From NCBI GenBank assembly GCA_943788635.1, contig CALSRA010000019.1:1-64000 (forward strand): DNA of 64,000 nt. Reading direction: 5' to 3'. The stretch's first letter is position 1. Each line of letters begins with the position of its first letter. Source of the stretch: an uncultured Alphaproteobacteria bacterium (GTDB lineage Bacteria > Pseudomonadota > Alphaproteobacteria > UBA8366 > GCA-2717185). The notes beneath the pieces are model-generated. The model worked only from the letters and a program-made list of their open reading frames with translations, was not told where the DNA came from and did no database searches. The translations under genes and the position numbers were made by a program. Below are positions 46,879 to 55,315 of the stretch, piece after piece.

Positions 46879-47730
46879 TCAGGGTCTGCGGACAGTCGTC
46901 ACGGGACCCGCGCCGGATGCTTCGATACGTGTTGCGATTTCAGACAGTGCGCCGGTGGCGACCATCATGTCCGTGGCATTGGCATGGACGAAACAACGTT
47001 GATCAACCCATATGCCGACATGCCCCTTCCAGTATATGAGGTCACCCCGTTGCAGGACGGATTCGTCACCTGAAAATTCAACGGCGGTCCCAATGGTATC
47101 TGCCTGCAGGTCGGTATCGCGTGGTACGGCTGTACCGCATCGCGCGAGCGATAATTGAACCAGCGCGGAACAATCCAGCCCGATACTGGTTCGGCCACCC
47201 CAAAGATATGGGGCTCCCACAAAGCGCAGCGCGACGGCCACGTGGTCTTTTTCGTACTCATTGGCCAGTGCCAGGTGGGGCGCGTAGATCCAGCTTCCGT
47301 CCGTAAGCTGACAATAGTTACCATCGCTGCCGGTCACCTGCACTGCGGTGTCGAGACTGAGCAAATCGCGGGGCGGTGTTTTCAGGTCCGGTTCGGGAAA
47401 GACGAAACTGCGCAATACTGCGACCCGGTGAGTCGCTTTAATCGTTACTGTGCCCAGAGCGGAGGACCGGACATAGCCGACATAGCCGTCGGTGCTGTTC
47501 TGCAACCAGGACCATCCATCGACGTCGTCATATACCGTTACTAATTCGCCATACAGAAGTTCGGTGTCCAGCGGTGCATCGTCGGCCGGCAGCCGGCGCA
47601 GGGCCGCATGCCCCTTCACGACGATATGCGCCGACCCGTCGGTGTATCGTTGGGCGACAACCTTCTCGCGCAGGGATTCTGCGGCAAGGTCGGAGCGAAA
47701 AGGATTAACCCTAGGGTCGAGAACAGCCAT
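46879..47730 (-). CDS. NlpC/P60-family cell-wall peptidase with SH3-like domains
   Basis: A cysteine peptidase that cleaves peptidoglycan peptides, 283 residues from ATG 47730 (MAVLDPRVNPFRSDLAAESL, the usual start in alphaproteobacteria). Two bacterial SH3-like segments cover about 35-160 (GELVTVYDDVDGWSWLQ, DGYVGYVRSSAL, CQLTDGSWIYAPHL). The catalytic domain has YLWGGRTSIGLDCSALVQ with the nucleophile Cys, the His in YWKGHVGIWVD, and a third residue near FVHANATDMM. No signal peptide is visible, so the route to the periplasm is unclear. Confidence 0.9.
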   Translation of the reverse strand: MAVLDPRVNPFRSDLAAESLREKVVAQRYTDGSAHIVVKGHAALRRLPADDAPLDTELLYGELVTVYDDVDGWSWLQNSTDGYVGYVRSSALGTVTIKATHRVAVLRSFVFPEPDLKTPPRDLLSLDTAVQVTGSDGNYCQLTDGSWIYAPHLALANEYEKDHVAVALRFVGAPYLWGGRTSIGLDCSALVQLSLARCGTAVPRDTDLQADTIGTAVEFSGDESVLQRGDLIYWKGHVGIWVDQRCFVHANATDMMVATGALSEIATRIEASGAGPVTTVRRP

Positions 47731-47887
47731 ACATGGCGGAATAGGCCGCTTTCCAACGGCTGTCAACGCATCTTGCCTTTCCCCATTTGCGTCTTCCGTG
47801 ATAAATATCTTTCATTCAAGCATGCGGCTGGATCTTCCCGGGGAGGGGGCATTCAGGCCCGAAAAATCGTCATGAAGGAGCGTAACA

Positions 47888-49573
47888 ATGAGCACAGGCG
47901 CTAGCCTGCGGAGCGGCGGACAGGTATTGGTCGATCAGCTGAAGATCCACGGCGTCGACACGGCTTTCTGCGTTCCCGGCGAGAGTTATCTCGCGGTGAT
48001 CGACGCGATGCACGATGCATCGAACGAAGTAAAATTTATAACCTGCCGCCACGAAGGCGGTGCCGCAAGTATGGCGGAGGCTTATGGCAAGATGACCGGC
48101 AAGCCGGGCATCCTGATGGTAACCCGTGGTCCGGGCGCGTGTCATGCGTCCGCCGGGATACATGTTGCGATGCAGGATTCGACGCCGATGGTTGTCCTGA
48201 TTGGCCAGGTCGCGCGCGACCAGGAATATCGTGAGGCATTCCAGGAACTCGATTACCGGAAGTTCTACGGTTCGCTCTGCAAATGGGCGGGGCAGATTGA
48301 AAGTGCGGACCGTATTCCCGAGATGCTGAGCAAGGCGTTCTATCACGCCATGTCGGGGCGCCCGGGTCCGGTTGCGCTGGCGTTGCCGGAAGACATGCTG
48401 CGCGATATGACCAGCGTTGGCGATGCGGATCACTACAAGACAGTGCGGCCGGGTGTTGATCCCGACGAAATGTCATCGTTGCAGGATTTACTTGGGCAGG
48501 CGCAAAGGCCCCTGATGATCGTTGGTGGCGGTGGTTGGAACCAGAAGGCCTGTGACGATATCGTCACTTATGCCGAAGCCAACAACCTGCCGACTGCGGC
48601 CTCGTTCCGCTGTCAGGATCTGTTTGACAACAATCACCCCAACTATGTGGGCGAACTGGGAACGAGCGTCAGCAACGCGCTGGCGAAGCAGGTTGAAGAT
48701 GCTGATCTGCTGCTGGTTGTCGGTGCCCGGCTCGGTGAGATGACGACCAAGGGTTATACGATCGTCCAGGTGCCACGGCCGAAGCAGAAAATTGCCCATA
48801 TCTATCCTGACCCGGACGAAATCGGGCGGGTGTATCAGGCTGATCTGGCCATTGCCGCCGGTGTCGACAAATTCGCGGCGTCTGCCCGCAAGTCGACGGC
48901 AGTAGCGTCGCCGGCCTGGGGCGATTGGGCCGCCGCTGGTCGAAAGGCCTATCTGGATAACCTGAAACCAAGCCTGGATCATCCGGGCGCCGTTGATATG
49001 TGGGCGATCATGCAGGAAATCGCCGCCAAGGCACCCGATGCTGTTATCACCTCCGATGCCGGTAATTTTGCCGGCTGGCCACAACGGTTCTGGCAGTACA
49101 GCCGATTCCGGACTCAGGTCGCACCGACCAATGGATCGATGGGGTATGGGGTACCTTCCGCAATCGGCGCGCGGCTGGTCAGTCCGGATCATCCGGTTAT
49201 CGGCTTTGCCGGTGACGGTGGTTTCATGATGGCAGCGCAGGAATTTGCGACAGCAGCGCAATACGGTGTCGATCCGATTATTATCGTCGTCAACAACAGC
49301 ATGTATGGGACAATCCGGGCGCACCAGGAACGCAATTACCCGGAGCGGGTTGTTGCGACCGCCTTGACCAATCCGGATTTCGTTAAGTGGGCCGAAAGCT
49401 TCGGTGCCTATGGCGCGGTGGTTGAAAAGACGGAAGACTTTGCAGCGGCCTTTGATGGCGCGTTAAAGGCCGGCCGGATTTCGTTGATCGAAATCAAGCT
49501 CGACCAGCAGGTCATTTCGACGAATGCGACGTTGAACCAGGTGCGGGAAGCCGGTTTGGCTAATCAGTCGTAA
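47888..49573 (+). CDS. ThDP-dependent enzyme, acetolactate-synthase-like (second copy)
   Basis: A ThDP enzyme of 561 residues, intact. ATG 47888 follows AAGGAG. The N-terminal pyrimidine domain contains VDTAFCVPGESYLAVIDA and the cofactor Glu in TCRHEGGAASMAEAYG. The middle domain is at about 190-330, and the ThDP/Mg motif runs from GFAGDGGFMMAAQEF to VVNNSMYGTIRAHQ. It is clearly related to the ThDP enzyme at 32-33.7 kb (same VDTA-CVPGESYL wording) but no small regulatory subunit is adjacent, so classical branched-chain acetolactate synthase is unlikely. It converges with a TRAP transporter operon. Confidence 0.9.
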   Translation: MSTGASLRSGGQVLVDQLKIHGVDTAFCVPGESYLAVIDAMHDASNEVKFITCRHEGGAASMAEAYGKMTGKPGILMVTRGPGACHASAGIHVAMQDSTPMVVLIGQVARDQEYREAFQELDYRKFYGSLCKWAGQIESADRIPEMLSKAFYHAMSGRPGPVALALPEDMLRDMTSVGDADHYKTVRPGVDPDEMSSLQDLLGQAQRPLMIVGGGGWNQKACDDIVTYAEANNLPTAASFRCQDLFDNNHPNYVGELGTSVSNALAKQVEDADLLLVVGARLGEMTTKGYTIVQVPRPKQKIAHIYPDPDEIGRVYQADLAIAAGVDKFAASARKSTAVASPAWGDWAAAGRKAYLDNLKPSLDHPGAVDMWAIMQEIAAKAPDAVITSDAGNFAGWPQRFWQYSRFRTQVAPTNGSMGYGVPSAIGARLVSPDHPVIGFAGDGGFMMAAQEFATAAQYGVDPIIIVVNNSMYGTIRAHQERNYPERVVATALTNPDFVKWAESFGAYGAVVEKTEDFAAAFDGALKAGRISLIEIKLDQQVISTNATLNQVREAGLANQS

Positions 49574-49617
49574 GTCTGCAGGCGAATTGCCTCCCGCCAC
49601 TGGAAGGCGGGCAAAAG

Positions 49618-49650
49618 AAAACCCGGCGGCCATTACGGCCGCCGGGTTTT
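49618..49650. terminator. Bidirectional intrinsic terminator
   Basis: AAAACCCGGCGGCC (49618-49631) pairs perfectly with GGCCGCCGGGTTTT (49637-49650) over a five-base loop, with A and T runs on both sides. It lies between the convergent ThDP enzyme and dctM genes and should stop transcription from both. Confidence 0.93.
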
Positions 49651-49669
49651 TATTTGTACCCGAGCTTCG

Positions 49670-50968
49670 TTAATCGATCATCGTATTTGGAATGATCAGG
49701 ATGATCGCCGGGAAGGCGAGCAGGATCGCGACGTTGATAAGATCGACGAAGACGAACCAGCCGCAGCCCCGGAACATATCGCCCATGCTGACGTCCTTGG
49801 CGACGCCCTTCAGGACATAAACGTTCAGGCCAACCGGGGGGGTGATCAGGCCGATTTCGACCATGCGAACGGCAAGCACGCCGAACACGATCGGGTCGAT
49901 CCCGAGTTCCTTGATTGTCGGCAGAACCAACGGCACCGTCAAAAGCAGCATGCCGATACCATCCAGGAACATCCCGAGAAACAGGTAGAGCAGCAGGATA
50001 CAGATGAGCACGACCATCGGCGGCGCGTCGAGTGCGACGATGTTTTCCGCAATGGCGCCCGGCATACCTGTGAAGCCGAGGAAATGCACGAAGATCAGAA
50101 TGCCCGCGACGATGGCGAAAATCATACCGGTCGTCTTGGCTGTTTCCAGCATGACGCTTCTGAAGTCGGCGAGTGTCAGACGTCTCCATGCCAGCAGCAT
50201 GGCGCCCAGGGCACCAACGGCAGCGGATTCAGTTGGTGTGGCGATACCCGTGTAGATGCTGCCCATGACCAGGATGACCAGGATCATCATGCCGCCGACG
50301 CCGCCAATGGACTGTACACGTGCCGGCCAGCTTGCCTTTGGTATCGGTCTGCCCAGCGACGGGTTGATCTTGAACCGGATCCAGATCATCAGGCTGTAAC
50401 TCAAAGCCTCCATCAGACCCGGCAGAATACCGGCAAGCAGCAGCGCGCCAATTGATTCTTCCGCGATGAAACCGTAGACGACCATCAGGACCGATGGCGG
50501 GATCATTGTCGCCATGGTGCCACCAGCCGCAACGCAGCCTGTCGAAATCCGGTCGTCGTATCCGAATTTTTTCAGCTCCGGCAGGGCGATCTTGCCCATA
50601 ACCGCGGCCGACGCCGTCGAAGCACCGCAAGCAGCGGCGAAACCGGCTGAACCGAAAATCGTTGCGATTGCGAGCCCCCCGGGCAGATGGCCGAACCATT
50701 GCCGGGCGGTGAAATATAGGTCCTTCGTGATACCTGCGAAGTAGGCGAAGAAGCCCATCATGATGAAGAGCGGTAAAACCAGAAAGGTGTAGCTTTCAAG
50801 ATGACCGAAAGGAATCATTGATGCGAGACCGGCGGCCGGCGCGTATCCGCGCAACGCCCAGAGGCCGATGAAACCGCATAGCGCCGTCGCAAACGCGATG
50901 CGCATTCCGGAGAAAAGAAGGATAGTCAGCCCAAGAAGCGAGATTATCCCAAGAGTAATAGGGTCCAT
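49670..50968 (-). CDS. TRAP transporter large permease (DctM type)
   Basis: The 12-helix ion-coupled subunit of a TRAP importer, 432 residues. Family blocks are GMRIAFATALCGFIGLWAL, SYTFLVLPLFIMMGFFA, GSAGFAAACGASTASAAVMG, AAGGTMATMIPPSVLMVVYG, and TPTESAAVGALGAMLLAW. The C-terminal part contains FLGMFLDGIGMLLLTVPLVL. It is the last gene of the dctP-dctQ-dctM unit, 27 bases after dctQ. Confidence 0.94.
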   Translation of the reverse strand: MDPITLGIISLLGLTILLFSGMRIAFATALCGFIGLWALRGYAPAAGLASMIPFGHLESYTFLVLPLFIMMGFFAYFAGITKDLYFTARQWFGHLPGGLAIATIFGSAGFAAACGASTASAAVMGKIALPELKKFGYDDRISTGCVAAGGTMATMIPPSVLMVVYGFIAEESIGALLLAGILPGLMEALSYSLMIWIRFKINPSLGRPIPKASWPARVQSIGGVGGMMILVILVMGSIYTGIATPTESAAVGALGAMLLAWRRLTLADFRSVMLETAKTTGMIFAIVAGILIFVHFLGFTGMPGAIAENIVALDAPPMVVLICILLLYLFLGMFLDGIGMLLLTVPLVLPTIKELGIDPIVFGVLAVRMVEIGLITPPVGLNVYVLKGVAKDVSMGDMFRGCGWFVFVDLINVAILLAFPAIILIIPNTMID

Positions 50969-50995
50969 GGTATTTCCCAGTGCCAGTGTTAACGG

Positions 50996-51601
50996 TTACT
51001 CAGCAGCGCTTTCGGCCAGAAGGTCAACGTCATGGACGATATCCTCCTGCGCATAGTAATCGGGGGCGATTCTATGCAACGCCTGGAGCCAGCACCGGAT
51101 TGAAACCAGTCCATAGCCGATTGGGATCGCTATCGCCGATGGCCAGGTCAGGAAATAGGGTGGTGTTTCCGTAACGTTATCGATTTCCCATTCGCCATAC
51201 GCGAACTTGAAGCTGAAATAGGCCAGAATGGAGCAGGTGAAAACCGTGAGCAGAAGCGACACGATTTCTATCCTGTTTTTGATCTTGGGCGGCAGGTTGT
51301 CGATAAGCAGTGTCATGCCGACATGCGCATCCTGCGACTGGGTATAAGAAATTGCGCCGAAGACCATTACCGGCACGAAGAGCGACGAAAGCTCAAGATG
51401 GCCGGGGATGGGGGCATTCATGATATAGCGCATGAACACTTCACTGCTGACGAAGGCCATGGTCACTAGGATGAGAATAGTCGAGCCGATCGTTAGACCG
51501 CGTTCGACTTTCGCCAGGACGAAACCAGACTTGGCTGCCGCGATCGTAACAAGGATCCCGACAACCAAGTCCGCGCCCAGGACGTACAGTAGTTCCTGCA
51601 C
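50996..51601 (-). CDS. TRAP transporter small permease (DctQ type)
   Basis: The four-helix small subunit of the TRAP importer, 201 residues from a GTG at 51601. Hydrophobic segments are at about 5-25, 33-58, 75-95 and 105-130, and another near 150-170. FMRYIMNAPIPGHLELSSLF and SQDAHVGMTLLIDNLPPKIK are DctQ hallmarks. It is slightly longer than usual because of an acidic C-terminal tail. It lies between dctP (36 bases upstream) and dctM. Confidence 0.88.
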   Translation of the reverse strand: MQELLYVLGADLVVGILVTIAAAKSGFVLAKVERGLTIGSTILILVTMAFVSSEVFMRYIMNAPIPGHLELSSLFVPVMVFGAISYTQSQDAHVGMTLLIDNLPPKIKNRIEIVSLLLTVFTCSILAYFSFKFAYGEWEIDNVTETPPYFLTWPSAIAIPIGYGLVSIRCWLQALHRIAPDYYAQEDIVHDVDLLAESAAE

Positions 51602-51637
51602 TATCTGGTTACTTTCTGCTTAACGTTGTTGAACGAA

Positions 51638-52672
51638 TTATTTCGAGTGTTTGGCAACAGTAGCCTTCGCGAAATCGAGGATTTCCCGGCCCGGACGCCC
51701 TTTTTCTTCTTGAGCTGCGACCCATTCTTCCCAGATTTTGGAAGCGCCGGCTGCCACTTGCGCCCGTACTTCCGGCTTGATCGTCACGACTTCAAGCTTC
51801 TCGCGGAAAATCGGGCGCCATTTTACGTCCGCATCTGCATAGGCTTTGATCATCGCTTCCGTGCCGCGAGCATGCGCTGCCGGCAAGGCGTTGCGAACTT
51901 TCTCCGGTGTCGAATTCCAGATATCGAGATTGACGGAGTTGAAGCACATGAAACCGCTCATCGCGAGGCCTTCGGTCGTGTATTTCGACACTTCGTAAAG
52001 CTTGTATGCGCCGAAGGCGTACGAATACGGGAATCCGAAGGTGTCGATCGTACCACGGTCAAGCGCTGTATAGCCTTCCGGTGCGGTGACCATCGTCGGA
52101 ACGGCGCCGAAGACCATCAGAGCTTTTGCATTAAGCCCTGAAATGCGCATTTTTACGCCCTTCATATCTTCGGTCGTTTCGATTCTCGTGTTGCCCATGA
52201 ATTCGTAAGGGGGCAGGAAGTTCGGTCCGAAATAATGTGCGTTCCAGCGATCCTTGAGCTCGGCGACAATCAGCGGATGCGCCATTATATCTTTTTGGAC
52301 GGCGGCACTCTGGCGCGCCGTTGCAGGTGCGAGGAACGGCAATTCCATGACGGAGAGCAGCGGGAACTTGTTGGGATAGTAGCCAACGCAATTCATCCCG
52401 GATTCAACGGCGCCGATCTTGATGTTTTCAGGAATCTGCTTTGGCGGGCCAAGCGCACTGGCATAATGGATCTTGAGTTCGAAATCACCGCCGCCGGCTT
52501 TCTCGAGGTCTTCCTTGATCACTTCGAGCGCTACTGTCACGGCACGCTTGCCGCCAAACGCATTATGGTTCCAAATTGTCTCGGCGGATGCTTGAGATGC
52601 AGCGCCAATGCCTGCGGCGACCATTCCGACGGCCGCGACAGAGGCAAGCATTCTTCTGTGGAAAATTCCCAT
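51638..52672 (-). CDS. TRAP transporter periplasmic binding protein (DctP type)
   Basis: The solute-binding subunit, 344 residues from ATG 52672, which has GGGAG eight bases upstream. The signal peptide is residues 1-30 (MLASVAAVGMVAAGIGAASQ, cut near ASA-ET). Mature features are GPPKQIPENIKIGAVESGMN, SVMELPFLAPATARQSAAV, and the conserved specificity helix region with Arg in DMKGVKMRISGLNAKALMVF. GYTALDRGTIDTFGFPYSYA also fits the family. The arginine that grips a carboxylate is present, so an organic acid is the likely cargo. Confidence 0.92.
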   Translation of the reverse strand: MGIFHRRMLASVAAVGMVAAGIGAASQASAETIWNHNAFGGKRAVTVALEVIKEDLEKAGGGDFELKIHYASALGPPKQIPENIKIGAVESGMNCVGYYPNKFPLLSVMELPFLAPATARQSAAVQKDIMAHPLIVAELKDRWNAHYFGPNFLPPYEFMGNTRIETTEDMKGVKMRISGLNAKALMVFGAVPTMVTAPEGYTALDRGTIDTFGFPYSYAFGAYKLYEVSKYTTEGLAMSGFMCFNSVNLDIWNSTPEKVRNALPAAHARGTEAMIKAYADADVKWRPIFREKLEVVTIKPEVRAQVAAGASKIWEEWVAAQEEKGRPGREILDFAKATVAKHSK

Positions 52673-53101
52673 TCCTTCAACTCCCTGATTAATAAAAGTT
52701 CGTTTAATTATCTGCACTTCTTCGACTGCATTCGGACCTGTTTTATCACGGGCCAGTGCTTAGGTCAAAACGACGCAGCGGTATCATGATCCGTTGGTCA
52801 TGAGTCACCAGTTGTAGCAACTCATGAATGTTTTGGAGTCAAAAATGATATGCAATGGTGGTGGTGTTGGCCTGTTTCCACGGATCAGACGTCAGAATTC
52901 AACTAAATTCCCGAAGAAAGTTTAGTTTGACGGGACGTGAAAGTGTGTTTCGCAATTTTTGCGATAAGGGCCAGTTGGGAGATGCGGTTCCCAAGCCACA
53001 AAAGGAACGTAAAATTGCCGAGCTTGCCGAAAAATTTGAATTTTTTTAGTGAAGTGATTGTTTGTGACAGGCTGGGAAACCCTTGCCAAGTTCAGGGGTA
53101 A
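52673..53101. other. Gene-free stretch upstream of the TRAP operon
   Basis: About 430 bases with no gene that I can support. It must hold the promoter of the minus-strand dctPQM unit and the tail of the cheZ transcript. An 8-base inverted repeat (52798-52827) is the only clear signal. A short + strand frame at 52855-53049 has no ribosome site or recognisable product and is not called. Confidence 0.5.
52798..52827. promoter_or_regulatory. Perfect dyad, candidate operator of the TRAP transporter operon
   Basis: TCATGAGT and ACTCATGA are exact reverse complements 14 bases apart, and a smaller GTTG/CAAC dyad lies inside. The site is about 125 bases upstream of dctP. A dimeric repressor or activator of the GntR/IclR kind could bind here. 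No regulator gene is adjacent. Confidence 0.45.
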
Positions 53102-53641
53102 TCAGGCGAACAGCTTGTCGATGTCGTCCTGGGAGATTTCCTCGCCTGGAATTTGCGGGCCGTTCAGCAGGGCTTCGTCACCGGTCGGTTTGTCGTCTGG
53201 AAATTCAAAACCGAGCGCCTCGATATCTTCCCGACCCCAAAGGTCAATCATGGCGTTAACCCGTTCTTCAACGAAGTTCATCGACCGGATCACCCGCGAA
53301 ACGCGCTGTCCGGTAATATCCTGGAACGTACAGGCTTCGATCGCATTCATGGCCTTCTGCGCGACCTGGTCGCACAGTTCGGAAACCTTTTCATTGTCCG
53401 CTACTTCGCGGATTTCATCGGTGATGCCGTCAATGTCTTCCAGTTGCTCGAGAATGCCATTCGTGGCGACTTCGGTAGACTCGACAATCGCATCGAGGTG
53501 TTCCGACGCGCTTTCGAAATGGGTGCGGTTCTCATCAGGGGACGTTACGTGCGCGATTTCTTGCCGCATACGTTGAATATACTGAAACAGGTTCAGTATT
53601 TCAGACCGCAGTTTTTCGTTTTCGGCCCTGAATTGCGGCAT
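53102..53641 (-). CDS. cheZ: CheZ-family chemotaxis phosphatase
   Basis: A 179-residue all-helical protein of the CheZ type that dephosphorylates CheY-P at the flagellar motor or chemoreceptor array. The active-site region is CTFQDITGQRVSRVIRSM, where the Gln of FQD-I-TGQ inserts into CheY. The C-terminal peptide ISQDDIDKLFA is the CheY-binding tail. A long helix pair covers about 10-140. The gene is isolated: no cheA, cheY or receptor gene is adjacent. With flgE at 25 kb it indicates a motile organism whose flagellar genes are scattered. Confidence 0.87.
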   Translation of the reverse strand: MPQFRAENEKLRSEILNLFQYIQRMRQEIAHVTSPDENRTHFESASEHLDAIVESTEVATNGILEQLEDIDGITDEIREVADNEKVSELCDQVAQKAMNAIEACTFQDITGQRVSRVIRSMNFVEERVNAMIDLWGREDIEALGFEFPDDKPTGDEALLNGPQIPGEEISQDDIDKLFA

Positions 53642-53920
53642 TCTCCGACTCCCAAATTACGTCAGCGCGATACTGTTACTACCGTCTTTTTACCGAGTGA
53701 AACTTTCCTAATGGTAAAGGTGGGGTAACAAATTTTACGGGCCTTATCGTGAGATATGCGGATATGAGGTTCCGCCGCTGGTGCGTCCCTGCTACAAAAT
53801 GTGGCGAATTCGTCGCAGAAAATATGTAACCATCTGTTTTAACCTGAAAATCAGGGCGAGACTGCGACCAGGTGGATGGACTCCCTGCCGCCCGGACAGG
53901 AAATAGAAAGAGTAATCTTC

Positions 53921-55129
53921 ATGAGTGACAAAAATATTGCGACCGGCGCCCTTGCCGGGAAACGGGTTATCGACCTCACGCGCGTGCTTGGTGGCCCGTA
54001 TTGTACCCAGATTCTTGGCGACCATGGTGCAGAGATCATTAAGGTTGAACCGCCGCAGGGCGATGAGGTACGCGACTGGGGGCCGCCGTTTCATGAAGAG
54101 GATGCGTCTTATTTCATTGGCCTGAACCGTAACAAGCGATCCATTGGCCTCGACCTTTCCAAGCCGGAAGGTCGCGACATCCTGATGCGGATGCTCAAGG
54201 ATGCGGATGTTTTGGTGGAGAATTACAAGCCGGGGACGCTGGAACGCTGGGGGATCGGGTATGAAGATTGTCTGAGCGAGCGCTTCCCCCGCCTCGTGCA
54301 TTTGCGTGTTAGCGGGTATGGCGGGGAAGGACCCATGGGTGGTTTTCCTGGCTATGACGCGATTATCCAGGCGATGGCGGGCTGGTTCAGCGTCAATGGC
54401 GGCAAGGAATCCGGACCTACACGGGTCGGCATCCCAATGGTTGATATGGGCACCGGGTTATATTCGGCAATCGGCATCCTGATGGCATTGCTGGAACGCG
54501 AAGTTTCGGGCAAGGGGCAGTATATCGACATGACGCTGTATGACAGCGCGGTTGCGCTAATGCATCCCTACGTCATCAATCACGTATTGTCAGGGAAAGT
54601 GCCGGAGTCGACCGGGAATGCGCACCCGAACCTCAGCCCCTACGACAAGTTTTCGACCAAGACGGTCGATATCTTTGTCGGTTGTGGCAACAATCGGGCG
54701 TATCGCAAATTTGCCGAAGCACTGGGCCACCCGGAAATTGCCGAGGATCCCCGCTTCGCCAACAACGCCGACCGGATCAACAACAAGGAAGCGTTCCGGG
54801 ACGTTCTGGAGAAAATCTTCGCCGAACGTGATGGTGAAGAGGTTTGCGTGACATTGATGAAAGCCGGCGTGCCGGCCGGTCCTGTTCTGGATACGGAGCA
54901 GATGCTGAATCATCCCCATACACAGTTCCGGGGTATGGATGCAAAGTTGGACTGGTATCGAAACACGGGAATTCCGATCAAGTTTTCTCGGACGCCGGGA
55001 TCGATCCGGTCCACGCCGCCAAAATTCAGCCAGCATGGACGGGAAATTCTTTCTCAATTCGGATATGACGAGAACGAAATCGCCGGCCTGGCGGATAGTG
55101 GAATTCTCGTTGAGAAGAGGCGGGGCTGA
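53921..55129 (+). CDS. Class III (CaiB/BaiF) CoA-transferase
   Basis: A CoA-transferase of 402 residues from ATG 53921. The family start is GKRVIDLTRVLGGPYCTQIL with GAEIIKVEPPQGDEVR. NRNKRSIGLDLSKPEG, VLVENYKPGTLERWG and SGYGGEGPMGGFPGYD follow. The catalytic Asp is in GIPMVDMGTGLYSAI. It is a family relative of frc at 7.4 kb but lacks its glycine flap and formyl-CoA-specific wording, so it uses other acids, perhaps a succinyl-CoA donor. It stands alone between cheZ and the helicase and is followed by a hairpin terminator. Confidence 0.92.
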   Translation: MSDKNIATGALAGKRVIDLTRVLGGPYCTQILGDHGAEIIKVEPPQGDEVRDWGPPFHEEDASYFIGLNRNKRSIGLDLSKPEGRDILMRMLKDADVLVENYKPGTLERWGIGYEDCLSERFPRLVHLRVSGYGGEGPMGGFPGYDAIIQAMAGWFSVNGGKESGPTRVGIPMVDMGTGLYSAIGILMALLEREVSGKGQYIDMTLYDSAVALMHPYVINHVLSGKVPESTGNAHPNLSPYDKFSTKTVDIFVGCGNNRAYRKFAEALGHPEIAEDPRFANNADRINNKEAFRDVLEKIFAERDGEEVCVTLMKAGVPAGPVLDTEQMLNHPHTQFRGMDAKLDWYRNTGIPIKFSRTPGSIRSTPPKFSQHGREILSQFGYDENEIAGLADSGILVEKRRG

Positions 55130-55209
55130 CCGGAGCGATTACCAAGCGGGGCCGACCGCCAATTAGCATGTCGGGGTGTCGGCCCCTGTTGTTGAATTCA
55201 TATAAACCG

Positions 55210-55240
55210 ATAAGGGCCGATGGATGACATCGGCCCTTAT
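55210..55240. terminator. Hairpin terminator after the CoA-transferase
   Basis: ATAAGGGCCGATG (55210-55222) pairs with CATCGGCCCTTAT (55228-55240), a 13-bp perfect stem with a five-base loop. The T run is short. It lies between the convergent CoA-transferase and helicase genes, so it may work in both directions. Confidence 0.75.
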
Positions 55241-55315
55241 TCGTGAGCTGCATTCGCAACTTTATGCAATGTTGGTTCTTGGGCGGTCGGGCCGAGAACG
55301 CTTTGACGCGTTGTC

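Noticed and set aside
47888-49573. Classical acetolactate synthase large subunit (ilvB)
   Set aside because: There is no ilvH small subunit or ilvC beside it, and the protein resembles the catabolic ThDP enzyme at 32 kb more than biosynthetic IlvB.
52855-53049. Small plus-strand frame in the gap upstream of the TRAP operon
   Set aside because: No ribosome site, no recognisable protein, composition like the surrounding non-coding DNA.
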